A stretch of DNA of 36,048 nucleotides from Betaproteobacteria bacterium. GTDB taxonomy: Bacteria; Pseudomonadota; Gammaproteobacteria; Burkholderiales; SG8-41. Within the stretch, counting starts at the first letter, position 1. Each line of letters begins with the position of its first letter. Positions 1 through 9,877 of this stretch are shown here, in pieces. The notes beneath the pieces were generated by a model. That model was not told the origin of the DNA, did not search any database, and saw nothing but the letters and a program-made list of their open reading frames with translations. The stretch lies in assembly GCA_025353085.1 (NCBI GenBank), contig JANXRI010000451.1:1-36048 (forward strand), given 5' to 3'. A program made the translations under genes and the position numbers.

Positions 1-129
1 CTCAACGGCGCGCAGAATTTCTGCATCATCCGCTCCTATCTCGATACCATGCACAAGCAAGGACATAATTTGTTCGAGGTATTGCGCTTGACCTTCTTGG
101 GGCACGCCCCTATGCCTGCCTCAGGCTGA
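1..129 (+). pseudogene. C-terminal end of an IS66-like transposase, cut by the window edge
   Basis: Frame 1 reads LNGAQNFCIIRSYLDTMHKQGHNLFEVLRLTFLGHAPMPASG*, resembling IS66-family C-termini (RSYLST..KQG...). Absent from the supplied ORF track because it has no start in the window. Confidence 0.6.
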
Positions 130-219
130 ATAGTCACGAAAAAAATACAATTACGTCTGCCTTGCGCATCATAAGCGCCGGTGCTGTTGTGCGCGCGTAG
201 CAGCTAGCTGTAACCTAGG

Positions 220-1659
220 GTGATGCTATACCCGGGCTCGTTTTTAAAACTGCTGCTGGTCGCATTCTCACTCGTCGCGTTGCCGCTTGTCGTGGCGTTG
301 GTGACGAGTGCAATCGCGGTCGACCAACTGGCAGATCGCAGCGAGACCGCCGTATATCAGGCGGTTAGGGCGACCCAAAGCAGTCGCCGTCTGAGCGAAC
401 TGCTGACGACGATGGAGCGCAGCGCGCGTCAGATCGTTATTTTGAACGACCGCAGCCTGCTGGCCGCCTATGAAATCAGCCGCGCCCAGTTTGCGGACAC
501 GACCGCGCAGTTTGCGCAGTTGCCGTTCGATGCCGAACAGCGCGGCGAACTCGATTCGATTATCGCAACCGAACAGCAGATCTACGATGCGCTTTCGCAC
601 GCCGAACTGCTGGCACCGTCTGCGCTGCGCACGCAGGTCGGTCGCTTCGGCGATCTCGCCAACCGCGCGCAATCGATTATGGCCAAAAGCGCGCGCGCAA
701 TCGACCACGAGGTCGAGGAGTTGCGTAGAACCGCGCTCGAAGCACGGCGCATTATGTTGTGGCAGGCGCTCGCACTGGTCCCGGTCGTAATGTTTCTCGT
801 CTTCGGCTTTGCAGCAGTGATCGCGCGGCCGATCAGACAGATCGATGCCGCGATCCGCCAGTTGGGCGGCGGAAAATTTGACACGCCGGTCACTGTATCC
901 GGGCCGGCCGATCTCGAGTACCTGGGTAGCCGCCTCGAGTGGATGCGCCGCCAGCTCATAGACCTGGAACAGCAGAAGAACCGGTTTCTGCAACAGATAT
1001 CGCATGATCTCAAAACGCCGTTAACGGCGCTGCGGGAGGGTGCGCAACTTCTGTCCGACGATGTGATAGGCAGCTTGACGGCCGAGCAGCGAGAAATCGT
1101 TGAGATCCTGCGGCAAAACAGCATAAAGATGCAAAAACAGATAGAAGAGCTCCTCGACTACAGCGCGATTCCCCTGCGCAAGCTCGAGCTGGCGCCGATT
1201 AATCCCGGTCAGTTAATGACCGCTGTAGCGAGCGATCACAAGCTGCCCTTACAAGCCAAAAACCTCAGGCTGGAAACGCACGATGCCGGCACCGGGATGG
1301 TGGGCGACGCCGCCAAAATTCGCGTCGTTCTCGACAATTTGCTTTCCAACGCAATCAAGTTTTCCCCGCCCGGTGGCATCATCACGATGGACCTGCGCAC
1401 TGAAGGGGGCGAAATGATTGTCGACGTGGTTGATGATGGCCCGGGCATCGCGCCGTCGGACAGGCCGCACGTATTCGAACCTTTCTATCAAGGCAGAGTC
1501 GAAAGCATGGGCCCGGTGAAGGGCAGCGGGCTTGGACTGTCGATAGTGAGAGAGCATGTCGTGGCGCACGGCGGCAGCGCCGAGATTCTTGCGAAGGAGG
1601 GTGCTTCCGGCACTCATTTTCGGGTACGGCTGCCCCTGAACGGCGGGGCCGCGGCATGA
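220..1659 (+). CDS. glrK: Sensor histidine kinase, GlrK/QseE-like
   Basis: Two TM segments, HAMP-like linker, H-box QQISHDLKTPLTALREG, N and G boxes (NAIKFSPPGG, DDGPGIA, GSGLGLSIV); followed by lipoprotein and sigma-54 regulator. Confidence 0.88.
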   Translation: MMLYPGSFLKLLLVAFSLVALPLVVALVTSAIAVDQLADRSETAVYQAVRATQSSRRLSELLTTMERSARQIVILNDRSLLAAYEISRAQFADTTAQFAQLPFDAEQRGELDSIIATEQQIYDALSHAELLAPSALRTQVGRFGDLANRAQSIMAKSARAIDHEVEELRRTALEARRIMLWQALALVPVVMFLVFGFAAVIARPIRQIDAAIRQLGGGKFDTPVTVSGPADLEYLGSRLEWMRRQLIDLEQQKNRFLQQISHDLKTPLTALREGAQLLSDDVIGSLTAEQREIVEILRQNSIKMQKQIEELLDYSAIPLRKLELAPINPGQLMTAVASDHKLPLQAKNLRLETHDAGTGMVGDAAKIRVVLDNLLSNAIKFSPPGGIITMDLRTEGGEMIVDVVDDGPGIAPSDRPHVFEPFYQGRVESMGPVKGSGLGLSIVREHVVAHGGSAEILAKEGASGTHFRVRLPLNGGAAA

Positions 1660-2165
1660 AGCGGGATCTTGTTGTGCTAGCCGGAGCGATGGCGTTAGGG
1701 CTTGCGGGCTGTGGCACGCGCGGCACGCCAGCCACGCCTGCTGTTTCCGCAGCGCCGGCTAATATCGAGTCTGAAGTCAAGCCGCCGTCGCCTGCACCGA
1801 TGCGCCCGGTGGTGGTGAGTGACAGTGAAATGCTGCTGACCTATGTAGATCAGGTGCGTAAGATGCCGGCAGGCGAACTGGCGAAAGAAAACGATCAAGT
1901 GCGTAAACTTTACGCGAAGACGCGAACGGATATTACGCGTATGCGCTATGCAATTTTGTTAAGCGCTTCGAATCCTGCGCCCGGCGATGATGTGCGCACT
2001 GCCGAACTGCTGGACCCGGTGCTCAAAGGCGCCGATGTGGGGTTGCGCGCACTGGCCTACTTGCTGAGCGCGCAATTTCAGGAGCAGAGGCGGGCCCAGG
2101 CGCTTCAACAAAAGCTTGATGCATTAATGTCGCTAGACAAGACCATCATCGAACGTGGAAGGTAG
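1656..2165 (+). CDS. Small lipoprotein in QseG-like position between kinase and regulator
   Basis: Lipobox LGLAGC; ATGA overlap with upstream kinase; synteny with glrK-qseG-glrR. Confidence 0.7.
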   Translation: MKRDLVVLAGAMALGLAGCGTRGTPATPAVSAAPANIESEVKPPSPAPMRPVVVSDSEMLLTYVDQVRKMPAGELAKENDQVRKLYAKTRTDITRMRYAILLSASNPAPGDDVRTAELLDPVLKGADVGLRALAYLLSAQFQEQRRAQALQQKLDALMSLDKTIIERGR

Positions 2166-2171
2166 GAGATT

Positions 2172-3527
2172 ATGAGCGAGCCCGCGCGCAGGATTTTGGC
2201 GGTGGACGACGATCCGGACTTGCTGCGACTGCTTACGATCCGGCTTAAATCGGCGGGCTACGACGTAACGGCCGTCGATAGCGGCGAAAAAGCGATCGCG
2301 CAATTGGCCGTCGCGCGTCCAGAACTCGTCGTGACCGACTTGAAAATGAGTGGCATGGACGGCATGGCCTTGCTCGATGCCATACATCAAACATATCCGA
2401 CCCTGCCCTCCATTATTCTGACCGCGCATGGAACGATACCGGAGGCCGTGGCAGCAACCAAACGCGGCGTATTCGGCTATCTGACCAAACCGTTCGACGC
2501 GCAGGAGTTGCTCGGCGAAGTCGAGCGCGCGCTCGCCGTCGGCGGCGGCATGCAGCCCGTGGCACAAGGCGATGAATGGCGCTCGGCAATTATCACCTGC
2601 AATCCGGTGATGGAAGACATCCTTGCCAAAGCGCGCATGGTCGCGACCGGAGATGCGAGCGTCTTTATCTACGGCGAGTCGGGGACTGGCAAGGAGTTGC
2701 TCGCGCAGGCGATTCACAATGCGAGCGCCCGGCGCGACCGCGCGTTCGTCGCTATTAACTGCGGCGCGATTCCCGAGCAATTGCTCGAGTCTGAGCTGTT
2801 CGGGCACGTCAAAGGCGCGTTCACTGGCGCGGTGCGCGACAACAAGGGTCTATTTCAGACGGCCGATCGCGGCACGCTGTTCCTCGATGAAATCGGCGAT
2901 CTCGCGCTGCCGCTTCAAGTAAAGCTGTTGCGCGTTTTGCAGGAGCGGCAAGTGCGTCCCGTCGGCTCGACGCAAAGTTATGAAGTCGACGTGCGGGTGA
3001 TTTCAGCGACCCATCGCACCATCGAAACTGAAATGGCGCAGGGACGTTTTCGAGAAGACCTTTACTACCGTTTGAATGTCGTCGCGTTCAACCTGCCATC
3101 GCTGCGTGAACGGCGCGAAGACATACCGCTGCTCGCCGGACATTTTCTGGCCCTGCTTGCCAAGAAATACGGCAAGGCGATCAACCGGATCGCGCCCGAG
3201 GCGCTCCAGCTTTTGGTCGGCGCGAACTGGCCGGGTAATGTGCGTCAGCTCTATAACGTCATCGAGCGCTCAGTCGCCCTGTGCAATTCTGCGCTGATAC
3301 CTGCGTCGCTGGTGCAACAGGCGATTCAGCACCAGCAAACCGAATTCGCGTCCTTCGAGAAGGCTCGCAGGCAGTTCGAGCGTGAATATCTGGTTCGTTT
3401 GTTGAAGATCACCGGCGGCAACGTTTCCCAGGCGGCGAAGCTTGCCCAGCGAAACCGCACCGAGTTCTACAAATTGCTCCAGCGGCATGCGCTCGATCCA
3501 TCGTCGTTCAAGGCCGCGGTGTCCTGA
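2172..3527 (+). CDS. glrR: Sigma-54-dependent response regulator, GlrR/QseF-like
   Basis: Receiver domain, Walker [15 protein letters not shown] loop, C-terminal Fis-type HTH. Confidence 0.92.
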   Translation: MSEPARRILAVDDDPDLLRLLTIRLKSAGYDVTAVDSGEKAIAQLAVARPELVVTDLKMSGMDGMALLDAIHQTYPTLPSIILTAHGTIPEAVAATKRGVFGYLTKPFDAQELLGEVERALAVGGGMQPVAQGDEWRSAIITCNPVMEDILAKARMVATGDASVFIYGESGTGKELLAQAIHNASARRDRAFVAINCGAIPEQLLESELFGHVKGAFTGAVRDNKGLFQTADRGTLFLDEIGDLALPLQVKLLRVLQERQVRPVGSTQSYEVDVRVISATHRTIETEMAQGRFREDLYYRLNVVAFNLPSLRERREDIPLLAGHFLALLAKKYGKAINRIAPEALQLLVGANWPGNVRQLYNVIERSVALCNSALIPASLVQQAIQHQQTEFASFEKARRQFEREYLVRLLKITGGNVSQAAKLAQRNRTEFYKLLQRHALDPSSFKAAVS

Positions 3528-3543
3528 CGCTTAGCGCGCGGGA

Positions 3544-3561
3544 CGTCGCTGTGCGGCGACA
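3544..3561. promoter_or_regulatory. Candidate GlrR-type operator 1
   Basis: CGTC-N10-GACA (cgtcgctgtgcggcgaca), one mismatch to TGTC-N10-GACA. Confidence 0.45.
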
Positions 3562-3608
3562 AAAATATTCAAACGATATCAATCCGCCCTGCAGGTTTCG
3601 CAGCGAGC

Positions 3609-3626
3609 TGTCTCCCGATGGCGACG
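3609..3626. promoter_or_regulatory. Candidate GlrR-type operator 2
   Basis: TGTC-N10-GACG (tgtctcccgatggcgacg), one mismatch to TGTC-N10-GACA. Confidence 0.45.
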
Positions 3627-3690
3627 ATTGGTTCCGTGAACGGGTGCGAGTGCGATTTCAAGGCACTGAACCGTTTAAATAAAACTCTTT

Positions 3691-3706
3691 TGGCATGATG
3701 GTTGCT
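3691..3706 (+). promoter_or_regulatory. Candidate sigma-54 (-24/-12) promoter
   Basis: TGGCATGATGGTTGCT: GG-N10-GC spacing exact, one mismatch to TGGCACG-N4-TTGCW; about 80 bp before the ATG at 3784. Confidence 0.7.
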
Positions 3707-3783
3707 GCGCATTACGCACACGAATCGCACCTGATTTATAGCGTTCTTTAGGGCGGGTAAGATGACGTCCGCAGGAGAAAATT

Positions 3784-4086
3784 ATGCGAGCCGTTTTATT
3801 ACAGCCAAAGGCAAACCACCAAGGGTGGTTGTATCCGTTGCTTATCATAGCCGCCATCTCGGTGATCATATTGAGCGCGATAGGCGCCGCCGCACTGGCG
3901 GGCTGGTTGCCGCGTGCCGAATCTGCGAATGATAGACAGTCGGCAGTCGGGTATCAGCAGAACGTAGTTCACTATGAAAAACAGGGCGCAGTTTCCGGGT
4001 TGAGCGGGTCGCGGAATCCCGGCGGTTTTTTTGTTCGGGCAATCGCTCTGCATCGTTGCCGAATTGCCGGTAAAGTTACGCCATGA
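3784..4086 (+). CDS. Small membrane protein (single N-terminal TM)
   Basis: AGGAG ribosome site; hydrophobic LLIIAAISVIILSAIGAAALAGWLP; ATGA overlap with next ORF. C-terminal half looks non-conserved. Confidence 0.55.
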   Translation: MRAVLLQPKANHQGWLYPLLIIAAISVIILSAIGAAALAGWLPRAESANDRQSAVGYQQNVVHYEKQGAVSGLSGSRNPGGFFVRAIALHRCRIAGKVTP

Positions 4087-4370
4087 GAAAACGACTGATT
4101 GCTTTGACCATTGCGATATTGGCCGGTTGCGCCGGCCAACCGATCAGCGGGCCCGAAACTATTCCACCAGCACCAGCACCCCGCGCGCCAACGGCCGCGG
4201 CACCGGGTGTTAATCTGTCCGGCTATCCGGCGGCTTTTCGGGCTGGCTACGTGGACGGCTGTAATAGCGTAGATGGGGTGCGCAAGCGCGACGACGTGCG
4301 CTTTAAAAACGAGACGGATTACGCGCAGGGCTGGCGCGACGGCAACGACATTTGCAAGCGCAGGAAGTAA
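4083..4370 (+). CDS. Putative lipoprotein with GYxDGC/GWxDGxxxC motifs
   Basis: Lipobox ILAGCAG; GYVDGCNS and YAQGWRDGNDIC. Confidence 0.65.
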   Translation: MRKRLIALTIAILAGCAGQPISGPETIPPAPAPRAPTAAAPGVNLSGYPAAFRAGYVDGCNSVDGVRKRDDVRFKNETDYAQGWRDGNDICKRRK

Positions 4371-4382
4371 GTGCGCTTTGTG

Positions 4383-6557
4383 TCAGTCAAAGCGTCGATG
4401 CGTGACGCGCATGATGCGGATCACTTCCGGCAAGCGCCGCAATACGCGCATGATTTGCGCCAGATGCAGCCGGTTGAACACCTGGAGCGTGAAATGCATC
4501 GTCGCATAAGGGTCGCCTTCTTCGGGGTCGACGGTCACGTTGTCGATGTTTGAGTCGGCGCCGGCGATTGCCGCGGCGACTTTGGCGAGCACACCCCGCT
4601 GGTTTAAGACGACCAACTTGATGCTGACGTTGAAAAGCTTCTTGGTTTCCGGCGACCACTCGACATCGATTACCTTGCCCGGATCGGCGCGCGTTTTCGC
4701 AATGACCGAGCAATCGTGGGTATGAATTACCATGCCCTGGCCTTTGCTGATCAGGCCTATGATTGGATCACCGGGGATCGGTTTGCAGCACTGCGCAAAT
4801 TGAACAGCCATTCCTTCCGAGCCGCGAATCATCACGGGTGCAACGTCCCGACGCTCCTCGCCCGCCGCATCGCTCAGCGACAACAAGCGGCGCGCCACCA
4901 CCACACTCAGGCGCTTGCCTAGACCGATGTCAGCAAGGATGTCCTGGCGCGATTTGGCGCCGGTATCTTTGAGGAGCTTGGCCCATTGCGGGTCCTTGAT
5001 CTCGTCAACGCCGGTGTGCAAGACACTCAGCGCCTGGTTGAGCAAGCGCTCGCCTAACTGTGCGGACTCCTGCGACTGCACGGACTTCAGGAAATGCCGG
5101 ATATGCGAGCGCGCTTTGGCGGTGATCACATAGTTGAGCCACAGCGGGTTCGGTTTCGCGTGTGAGGCGGTGATGATCTCGACCCGCTCGCCGTTCTTGA
5201 GATCGGTTCTGAGTGGCATCAATTCATCGTTGATTTTGACCGCAACGCAGCGGTTGCCGATGTCCGTGTGCACCGCGTACGCGAAATCCACCGCGGTCGC
5301 TCCGCGCGGCAAGGAAAGTATTTTGCCTTTCGGTGTAAACACGTAAACGGCATCCGGAAATAAATCGACTTTCAGGTGCTCGAGAAATTCGGTCGAATCA
5401 CCGGTGCCGGATTGGATTTCGAGCAGGCTCTGCAGCCATTGATGGGTTTTTTTCTGGAGCTCGTTGAGCGACGCGTCCATACTCTTGTAAAGCCAGTGCG
5501 AGGCGACTCCGGCTTCGGCAATCTTGTGCATTTCCTGGGTGCGCACCTGCGCTTCGATCGGGCTGCCGAAGGGGCCGAACAGCGTCGTGTGCAGCGATTG
5601 ATACCCGTTCGCCTTGGGAATCGCGATGTAGTCCTTGAATTTGCCCGGGATCGGCTTGTAGAGCGAGTGCAGCGCGCCCAGCACCAGATAGCAGGACGGT
5701 ACATCCTTGACGATGATGCGAAAACCGAACACGTCATGCACCTTCGCAAACGACAAGTGCTTCTCGCGCATCTTGCGGTAAATGCTATACAGGTGTTTCT
5801 CGCGGCCGTGCACCTCCGCTTCGATGCCGTCTTTCTTTAAGCGCTTGATGACTGTGTCTTCGACCTTGCCGACGACTTCGCGGCGGTTGCCGCGCGCACT
5901 TTTGAGCGCTTTCGAAAGAACGCGGTTGCGCGCCGGGTAAAGGTAAAGGAAAGCGAGGTCTTCGAGTTCCTGGTAAATGCTGTTGAGTCCAAGGCGATTG
6001 GCGATTGGCGCGTAAATGTCGAGCGTCTCGCGCGCGATGCGTTTTCTTTTTGGCGCCGGCACCGCGGCGAGCGTGCGCATGTTATGCAGGCGGTCCGCCA
6101 GCTTGATGAGAATGACACGCACATCGCGGGCCATCGCGAGCAGCATCTTGCGGAAATTCTCAGCCTGCGCTTCTTCGTGCGTTTCGAATTCGATACGGTC
6201 GAGCTTCGAAACCCCGTCGACGAGGTCCGCGACCGGCTTGCCGAATTTTTTGCTGATTTCCGCTTTAGTGACCGCCGTGTCTTCGACAACGTCATGCAAT
6301 AGCGCGGCGGAGAGCGCCTGCGAATCGAGATGCAGTTGCGCGAGGATGTTGGCGACTGCGAGCGGATGCGAAATGTACGGATCGCCGGAGGCGCGGAATT
6401 GGCCGTGGTGCGCGGCCTCGCTAAAGTGGTACGCGGTTTCGACCCGCGCTATATCGTCCGGCTTGAGGTAGCCGGCCCATTTCTTGAACAGCGTGGCGGC
6501 TTCGGGCATGGCGCCGGCGGGATCAAGTGAGAGGTTGAAAGACCGGGCTTGGGGCAA
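4383..6557 (-). CDS. spoT: Bifunctional (p)ppGpp synthetase/hydrolase SpoT/RelA
   Basis: HD domain (HDVVEDT), synthetase domain, TGS and ACT regions; rpoZ and gmk upstream. Confidence 0.95.
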   Translation of the reverse strand: MPQARSFNLSLDPAGAMPEAATLFKKWAGYLKPDDIARVETAYHFSEAAHHGQFRASGDPYISHPLAVANILAQLHLDSQALSAALLHDVVEDTAVTKAEISKKFGKPVADLVDGVSKLDRIEFETHEEAQAENFRKMLLAMARDVRVILIKLADRLHNMRTLAAVPAPKRKRIARETLDIYAPIANRLGLNSIYQELEDLAFLYLYPARNRVLSKALKSARGNRREVVGKVEDTVIKRLKKDGIEAEVHGREKHLYSIYRKMREKHLSFAKVHDVFGFRIIVKDVPSCYLVLGALHSLYKPIPGKFKDYIAIPKANGYQSLHTTLFGPFGSPIEAQVRTQEMHKIAEAGVASHWLYKSMDASLNELQKKTHQWLQSLLEIQSGTGDSTEFLEHLKVDLFPDAVYVFTPKGKILSLPRGATAVDFAYAVHTDIGNRCVAVKINDELMPLRTDLKNGERVEIITASHAKPNPLWLNYVITAKARSHIRHFLKSVQSQESAQLGERLLNQALSVLHTGVDEIKDPQWAKLLKDTGAKSRQDILADIGLGKRLSVVVARRLLSLSDAAGEERRDVAPVMIRGSEGMAVQFAQCCKPIPGDPIIGLISKGQGMVIHTHDCSVIAKTRADPGKVIDVEWSPETKKLFNVSIKLVVLNQRGVLAKVAAAIAGADSNIDNVTVDPEEGDPYATMHFTLQVFNRLHLAQIMRVLRRLPEVIRIMRVTHRRFD

Positions 6558-6611
6558 GTTGCGAGAGGCGCCGGATTTCCATGCTGTATTCCCGGCGGCT
6601 TAAGCGCGCGA

Positions 6612-6818
6612 TTAAGTCGGCGTCTTGTTGAGTATGTCGAGTCCGTAATGCGCTTCGGCGAGTTCGCGCAACGCTATGACTGTCGCCTTGTCGCGGTTCG
6701 CTTCGATCATCGGCGTGGCGCCGTTGGCAAGCTGGCGCGCGCGGTAAGTCGCGGCCAAGGTCAACTCAAAACGGTTCGGGATGATCTTCAGGCAATCTTC
6801 TACAGTAATGCGAGCCAT
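6612..6818 (-). CDS. rpoZ: RNA polymerase omega subunit
   Basis: [30 protein letters not shown]; gmk-rpoZ-spoT order. Confidence 0.95.
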   Translation of the reverse strand: MARITVEDCLKIIPNRFELTLAATYRARQLANGATPMIEANRDKATVIALRELAEAHYGLDILNKTPT

Positions 6819-6875
6819 GAGTATTTCCTTAAGTGTAGTTGCAGCCGCAAAGAGCAGGTCTTCTTCGCAACAAGG

Positions 6876-7484
6876 CTACGTCATGCGGTTAATCAGCTCG
6901 CTGTGATGAGCCAGTTGGCTGGATGCCAGCAGTCGCCGGGCGCGAACTATGCTGACCAAGTCCAGCACCGCCTCGTCGAATTTGTCGTTAATAATAACAT
7001 AGTTAAACTCGCTCACGTGACTGATTTCCGCGCGCGCAGCCGCGATCCGGCGCGCAATAACGGCGGGCGGGTCCTGCGCTCGTGTATTGAGCCGGCTCAT
7101 CAACGCATCGAGGGATGGCGGGAGGATAAAAATACCGATCGCGTCCGGAACCAATTTGCGCACCTGGGCTGCGCCCTGCCAGTCGATCTCAAGCATGATG
7201 TCGGCGCCCGCCGCGCGCTGATCACTGATCCAGTGCTGCGAAGTCCCATAGTAATTGCCATGCACGAATGCGCTTTCGAGGAAGGCGCCGCCGGCCGCGA
7301 GTTCATGAAACCTGGGCTCATCGATAAAATGGTATTCACGCCCGTCGACTTCGCCGCCGCGCGGTTGGCGCGTTGTATAAGAAACCGACAAGCGGATGCC
7401 GGTATCCGCTACGAGCAGTCCGGTGACGAGGGTGGTCTTGCCGGCGCCCGACGGCGCGCACACGATGAAGAGACTGCCGCTCAT
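6876..7484 (-). CDS. gmk: Guanylate kinase
   Basis: P-loop APSGAGKTTL, VSYTTRQPRGGEVDGREYHF. Confidence 0.96.
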   Translation of the reverse strand: MSGSLFIVCAPSGAGKTTLVTGLLVADTGIRLSVSYTTRQPRGGEVDGREYHFIDEPRFHELAAGGAFLESAFVHGNYYGTSQHWISDQRAAGADIMLEIDWQGAAQVRKLVPDAIGIFILPPSLDALMSRLNTRAQDPPAVIARRIAAARAEISHVSEFNYVIINDKFDEAVLDLVSIVRARRLLASSQLAHHSELINRMT

Positions 7485-8347
7485 TCGATATTTTGAATCT
7501 GTTCCCTCATCTGCTCGATCAGCAGCTTTAAATCGAGGGCGACTTTGGTTACTTCGGCATCGACTGATTTCGAGCCCAGCGTATTCGCCTCCCGGTTTAA
7601 TTCCTGCATCATGAAATCGAGGCGTTTACCGACCGCGCCGCCGGTCGCGAGGATGCGCTTGATTTCACTGAAATGCGCGGTGAGGCGCGACAGTTCCTCA
7701 TCAACGTCGATGCGGTTGGCAAACAGCGTAATTTCCTGGCGAATGCGTTCGTCATCGTTAACCGCCATCGCCTCGTGCAGGCGCAGCGCAAGTTTCTCGC
7801 GATAGGCGGCGAGCACCTCGGGCATGCGCGGCGCCACCGTCGCGATGCGTTCTTCCATCGAGGCCACGCGCTCGAGCAGAATGGCCTTCAATTTTTCACC
7901 TTCGCGCGAACGCGACGCTGTGAATTCGCCCAGTACCTCGAGCAGCGCCGAGTGACACGCGGCGCGCATCTCATCGAGCGGCACCGATTCGGCACCCAGC
8001 ATGCCGGGCCAGCGCAATATGTCCGCGGCGGTGAGTCCCTGCACGCTCGGCCAGGCCTGGCGCAACTGTTCGCTCAACGCGCGCAACTGCTTCAGCACTT
8101 CCAGGTTGAGATCGATCGATTTTTGCGCTGTGGGCAGCGCGTTAAGAGCGATCCGGCATTCGACCTTGCCGCGATTGAGCTTGCCCACGATCTGTTCGCG
8201 CAGGCCGGCTTCGAGCGCGCGCAATTCATCCGGCAGGCGGAACTGCAAATCGAGATAGCGGTGATTGACGGAGCGCAACTCTACATTGAGCGCGGTGGTC
8301 GAAAGTTCGCGCGTCGCACTGGCAAATCCGGTCATGCTGTAGATCAT
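7481..8347 (-). CDS. yicC: YicC family endoribonuclease
   Basis: Likely start MIYSMTGFASATRE; C-terminus REANTLGSKSVDAEVTKVALDLKLLIEQMREQIQNIE. Confidence 0.92.
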   Translation of the reverse strand: MIYSMTGFASATRELSTTALNVELRSVNHRYLDLQFRLPDELRALEAGLREQIVGKLNRGKVECRIALNALPTAQKSIDLNLEVLKQLRALSEQLRQAWPSVQGLTAADILRWPGMLGAESVPLDEMRAACHSALLEVLGEFTASRSREGEKLKAILLERVASMEERIATVAPRMPEVLAAYREKLALRLHEAMAVNDDERIRQEITLFANRIDVDEELSRLTAHFSEIKRILATGGAVGKRLDFMMQELNREANTLGSKSVDAEVTKVALDLKLLIEQMREQIQNIE

Positions 8348-8470
8348 TTTGTCCATCGCGAGTGATATGTGCGGAGTGGAGGGTAAAATACGCGGCTGTC
8401 CGAATCCGGTAAAGCGACCGGACTTTAACGCATCAGCATCCCGAATTTTAGCCCTGAAAGATAGCACATT

Positions 8471-9187
8471 ATGCGGCCCAGCCAGCGCCAGCCAGACGAG
8501 TTACGCAAGATCCGGATCACCCGTCGCTACACGCGCCACGCCGAGGGCGCGGTGCTGATCGAGGCGGGCGACACCAAGGTGTTGTGCACAGTGAGCGTGG
8601 AGGACAAAGTGCCGCCGTTTTTGAAAGGCCGCGGGCAAGGCTGGCTCACCGCGGAATACGGCATGTTGCCACGCGCTACCAACACGCGCTCCGACCGCGA
8701 GGCAGCGCGCGGCAAACAATCCGGTCGCACGCAGGAAATCCAGCGCTTGATCGGCCGTGCGTTGCGGGCGGTGGTGGATCTAGGGGCGCTCGGCGAGCGC
8801 ACCCTCCAAATCGACTGCGATGTGATTCAGGCCGATGGCGGTACGCGCACCGCCAGTATCACCGGCGCATTCGTTGCCGTGCAGGACGCCGTGCGCTATT
8901 TGCTCGACCAGAAATTGCTCGCGGCCTCACCGGTGCGCGATTCCGTCGCCGCGGTTTCCGTCGGCATCTATCAGGGCGTGCCGGTGCTCGACCTCGATTA
9001 TCCCGAGGACTCCAAATGCGACACGGACATGAACGTTGTGATGACGGGCAGCGGCGGTCTTATCGAAGTGCAGGGCACCGCCGAAGGCGCGCCATTTTCT
9101 CGCGCCGGGATGAATGCATTGCTCGACCTCGCGCAGAAGGGCATTGCCGAGTTGATTGAAGCGCAGAAAGCAGCGTTGGCGAACTGA
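8471..9187 (+). CDS. rph: Ribonuclease PH
   Basis: [54 protein letters not shown]. Confidence 0.96.
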   Translation: MRPSQRQPDELRKIRITRRYTRHAEGAVLIEAGDTKVLCTVSVEDKVPPFLKGRGQGWLTAEYGMLPRATNTRSDREAARGKQSGRTQEIQRLIGRALRAVVDLGALGERTLQIDCDVIQADGGTRTASITGAFVAVQDAVRYLLDQKLLAASPVRDSVAAVSVGIYQGVPVLDLDYPEDSKCDTDMNVVMTGSGGLIEVQGTAEGAPFSRAGMNALLDLAQKGIAELIEAQKAALAN

Positions 9188-9199
9188 CACGGTTACGTT

Positions 9200-9874
9200 A
9201 TGCCGATGAAAAAAATTGTCATCGCCACGAACAACGTCGGCAAATTGAACGAGATCGGCGCGATACTGGCGCCCCTCGACATCGAGATCGTGGCGCAATC
9301 CACGCTCGGGGTCAGCGAAGCGCCTGAACCGCATTGTACGTTTCTTGAAAATGCGCTCGCCAAGGCGCGCCATTCGAGCGCGCATACCGGATTGCCGGCA
9401 TTGGCTGACGACTCGGGCATCTGCGTCGATGCGCTTAACGGCGCGCCCGGCGTGTATTCGGCGCGGTTTGCCGGTGAACCAGCCGCTGGCGTTGCTGGCA
9501 GTCGCGCGAACCAGGACGTGCGCAACAACCAAAAGCTGCTTGAACTGCTCGCCAACGAAAATAATCGCCACGCGCATTATTATTGCGTCATCGTATTGAC
9601 CCGCCGCGCCGACGATCCGCAGCCGCTCGTGTGCGAGGCTGAATGGCATGGTGAGATCATAAAGACGCTGCGCGGCAGCGGTGGCTTTGGGTACGATCCA
9701 TTGTTCCTGATTCCAGCGCTCAACAAGACCGGCGCGGAATTAAAGCCGGCGGAAAAAAACCGCATCAGCCATCGCGCGCAGGCATTGGCAGTACTTGCCG
9801 CAAGGCTCGCAGGATTGGGGACAGCGCAGCGAGGGGCCGACGATCGAGGACCGCCGGCGCCGCGCCGGCGTTAA
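9200..9874 (+). CDS. rdgB: XTP/dITP pyrophosphatase (RdgB/HAM1)
   Basis: IVIATNNVGKLNEIG, LADDSGICVDALNGAPGVYSARFAG, GSGGFGYDPLF. Confidence 0.95.
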   Translation: MPMKKIVIATNNVGKLNEIGAILAPLDIEIVAQSTLGVSEAPEPHCTFLENALAKARHSSAHTGLPALADDSGICVDALNGAPGVYSARFAGEPAAGVAGSRANQDVRNNQKLLELLANENNRHAHYYCVIVLTRRADDPQPLVCEAEWHGEIIKTLRGSGGFGYDPLFLIPALNKTGAELKPAEKNRISHRAQALAVLAARLAGLGTAQRGADDRGPPAPRRR

Positions 9875-9877
9875 CCC

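Noticed and set aside
268-1005. 245-aa minus-strand ORF opposite the histidine kinase
   Set aside because: Mirror ORF of a conserved kinase; no recognisable domain.
6549-7496. 315-aa plus-strand ORF opposite rpoZ and gmk
   Set aside because: Antisense shadow of clearly conserved minus-strand genes in GC-rich DNA; low-complexity Arg/Ala composition.
9852-9870. Two palindromic CGCCGGCG octamers at the rdgB 3' end
   Set aside because: Can form a GC hairpin but lies just inside the coding end with no T-run; probably GC-rich composition.
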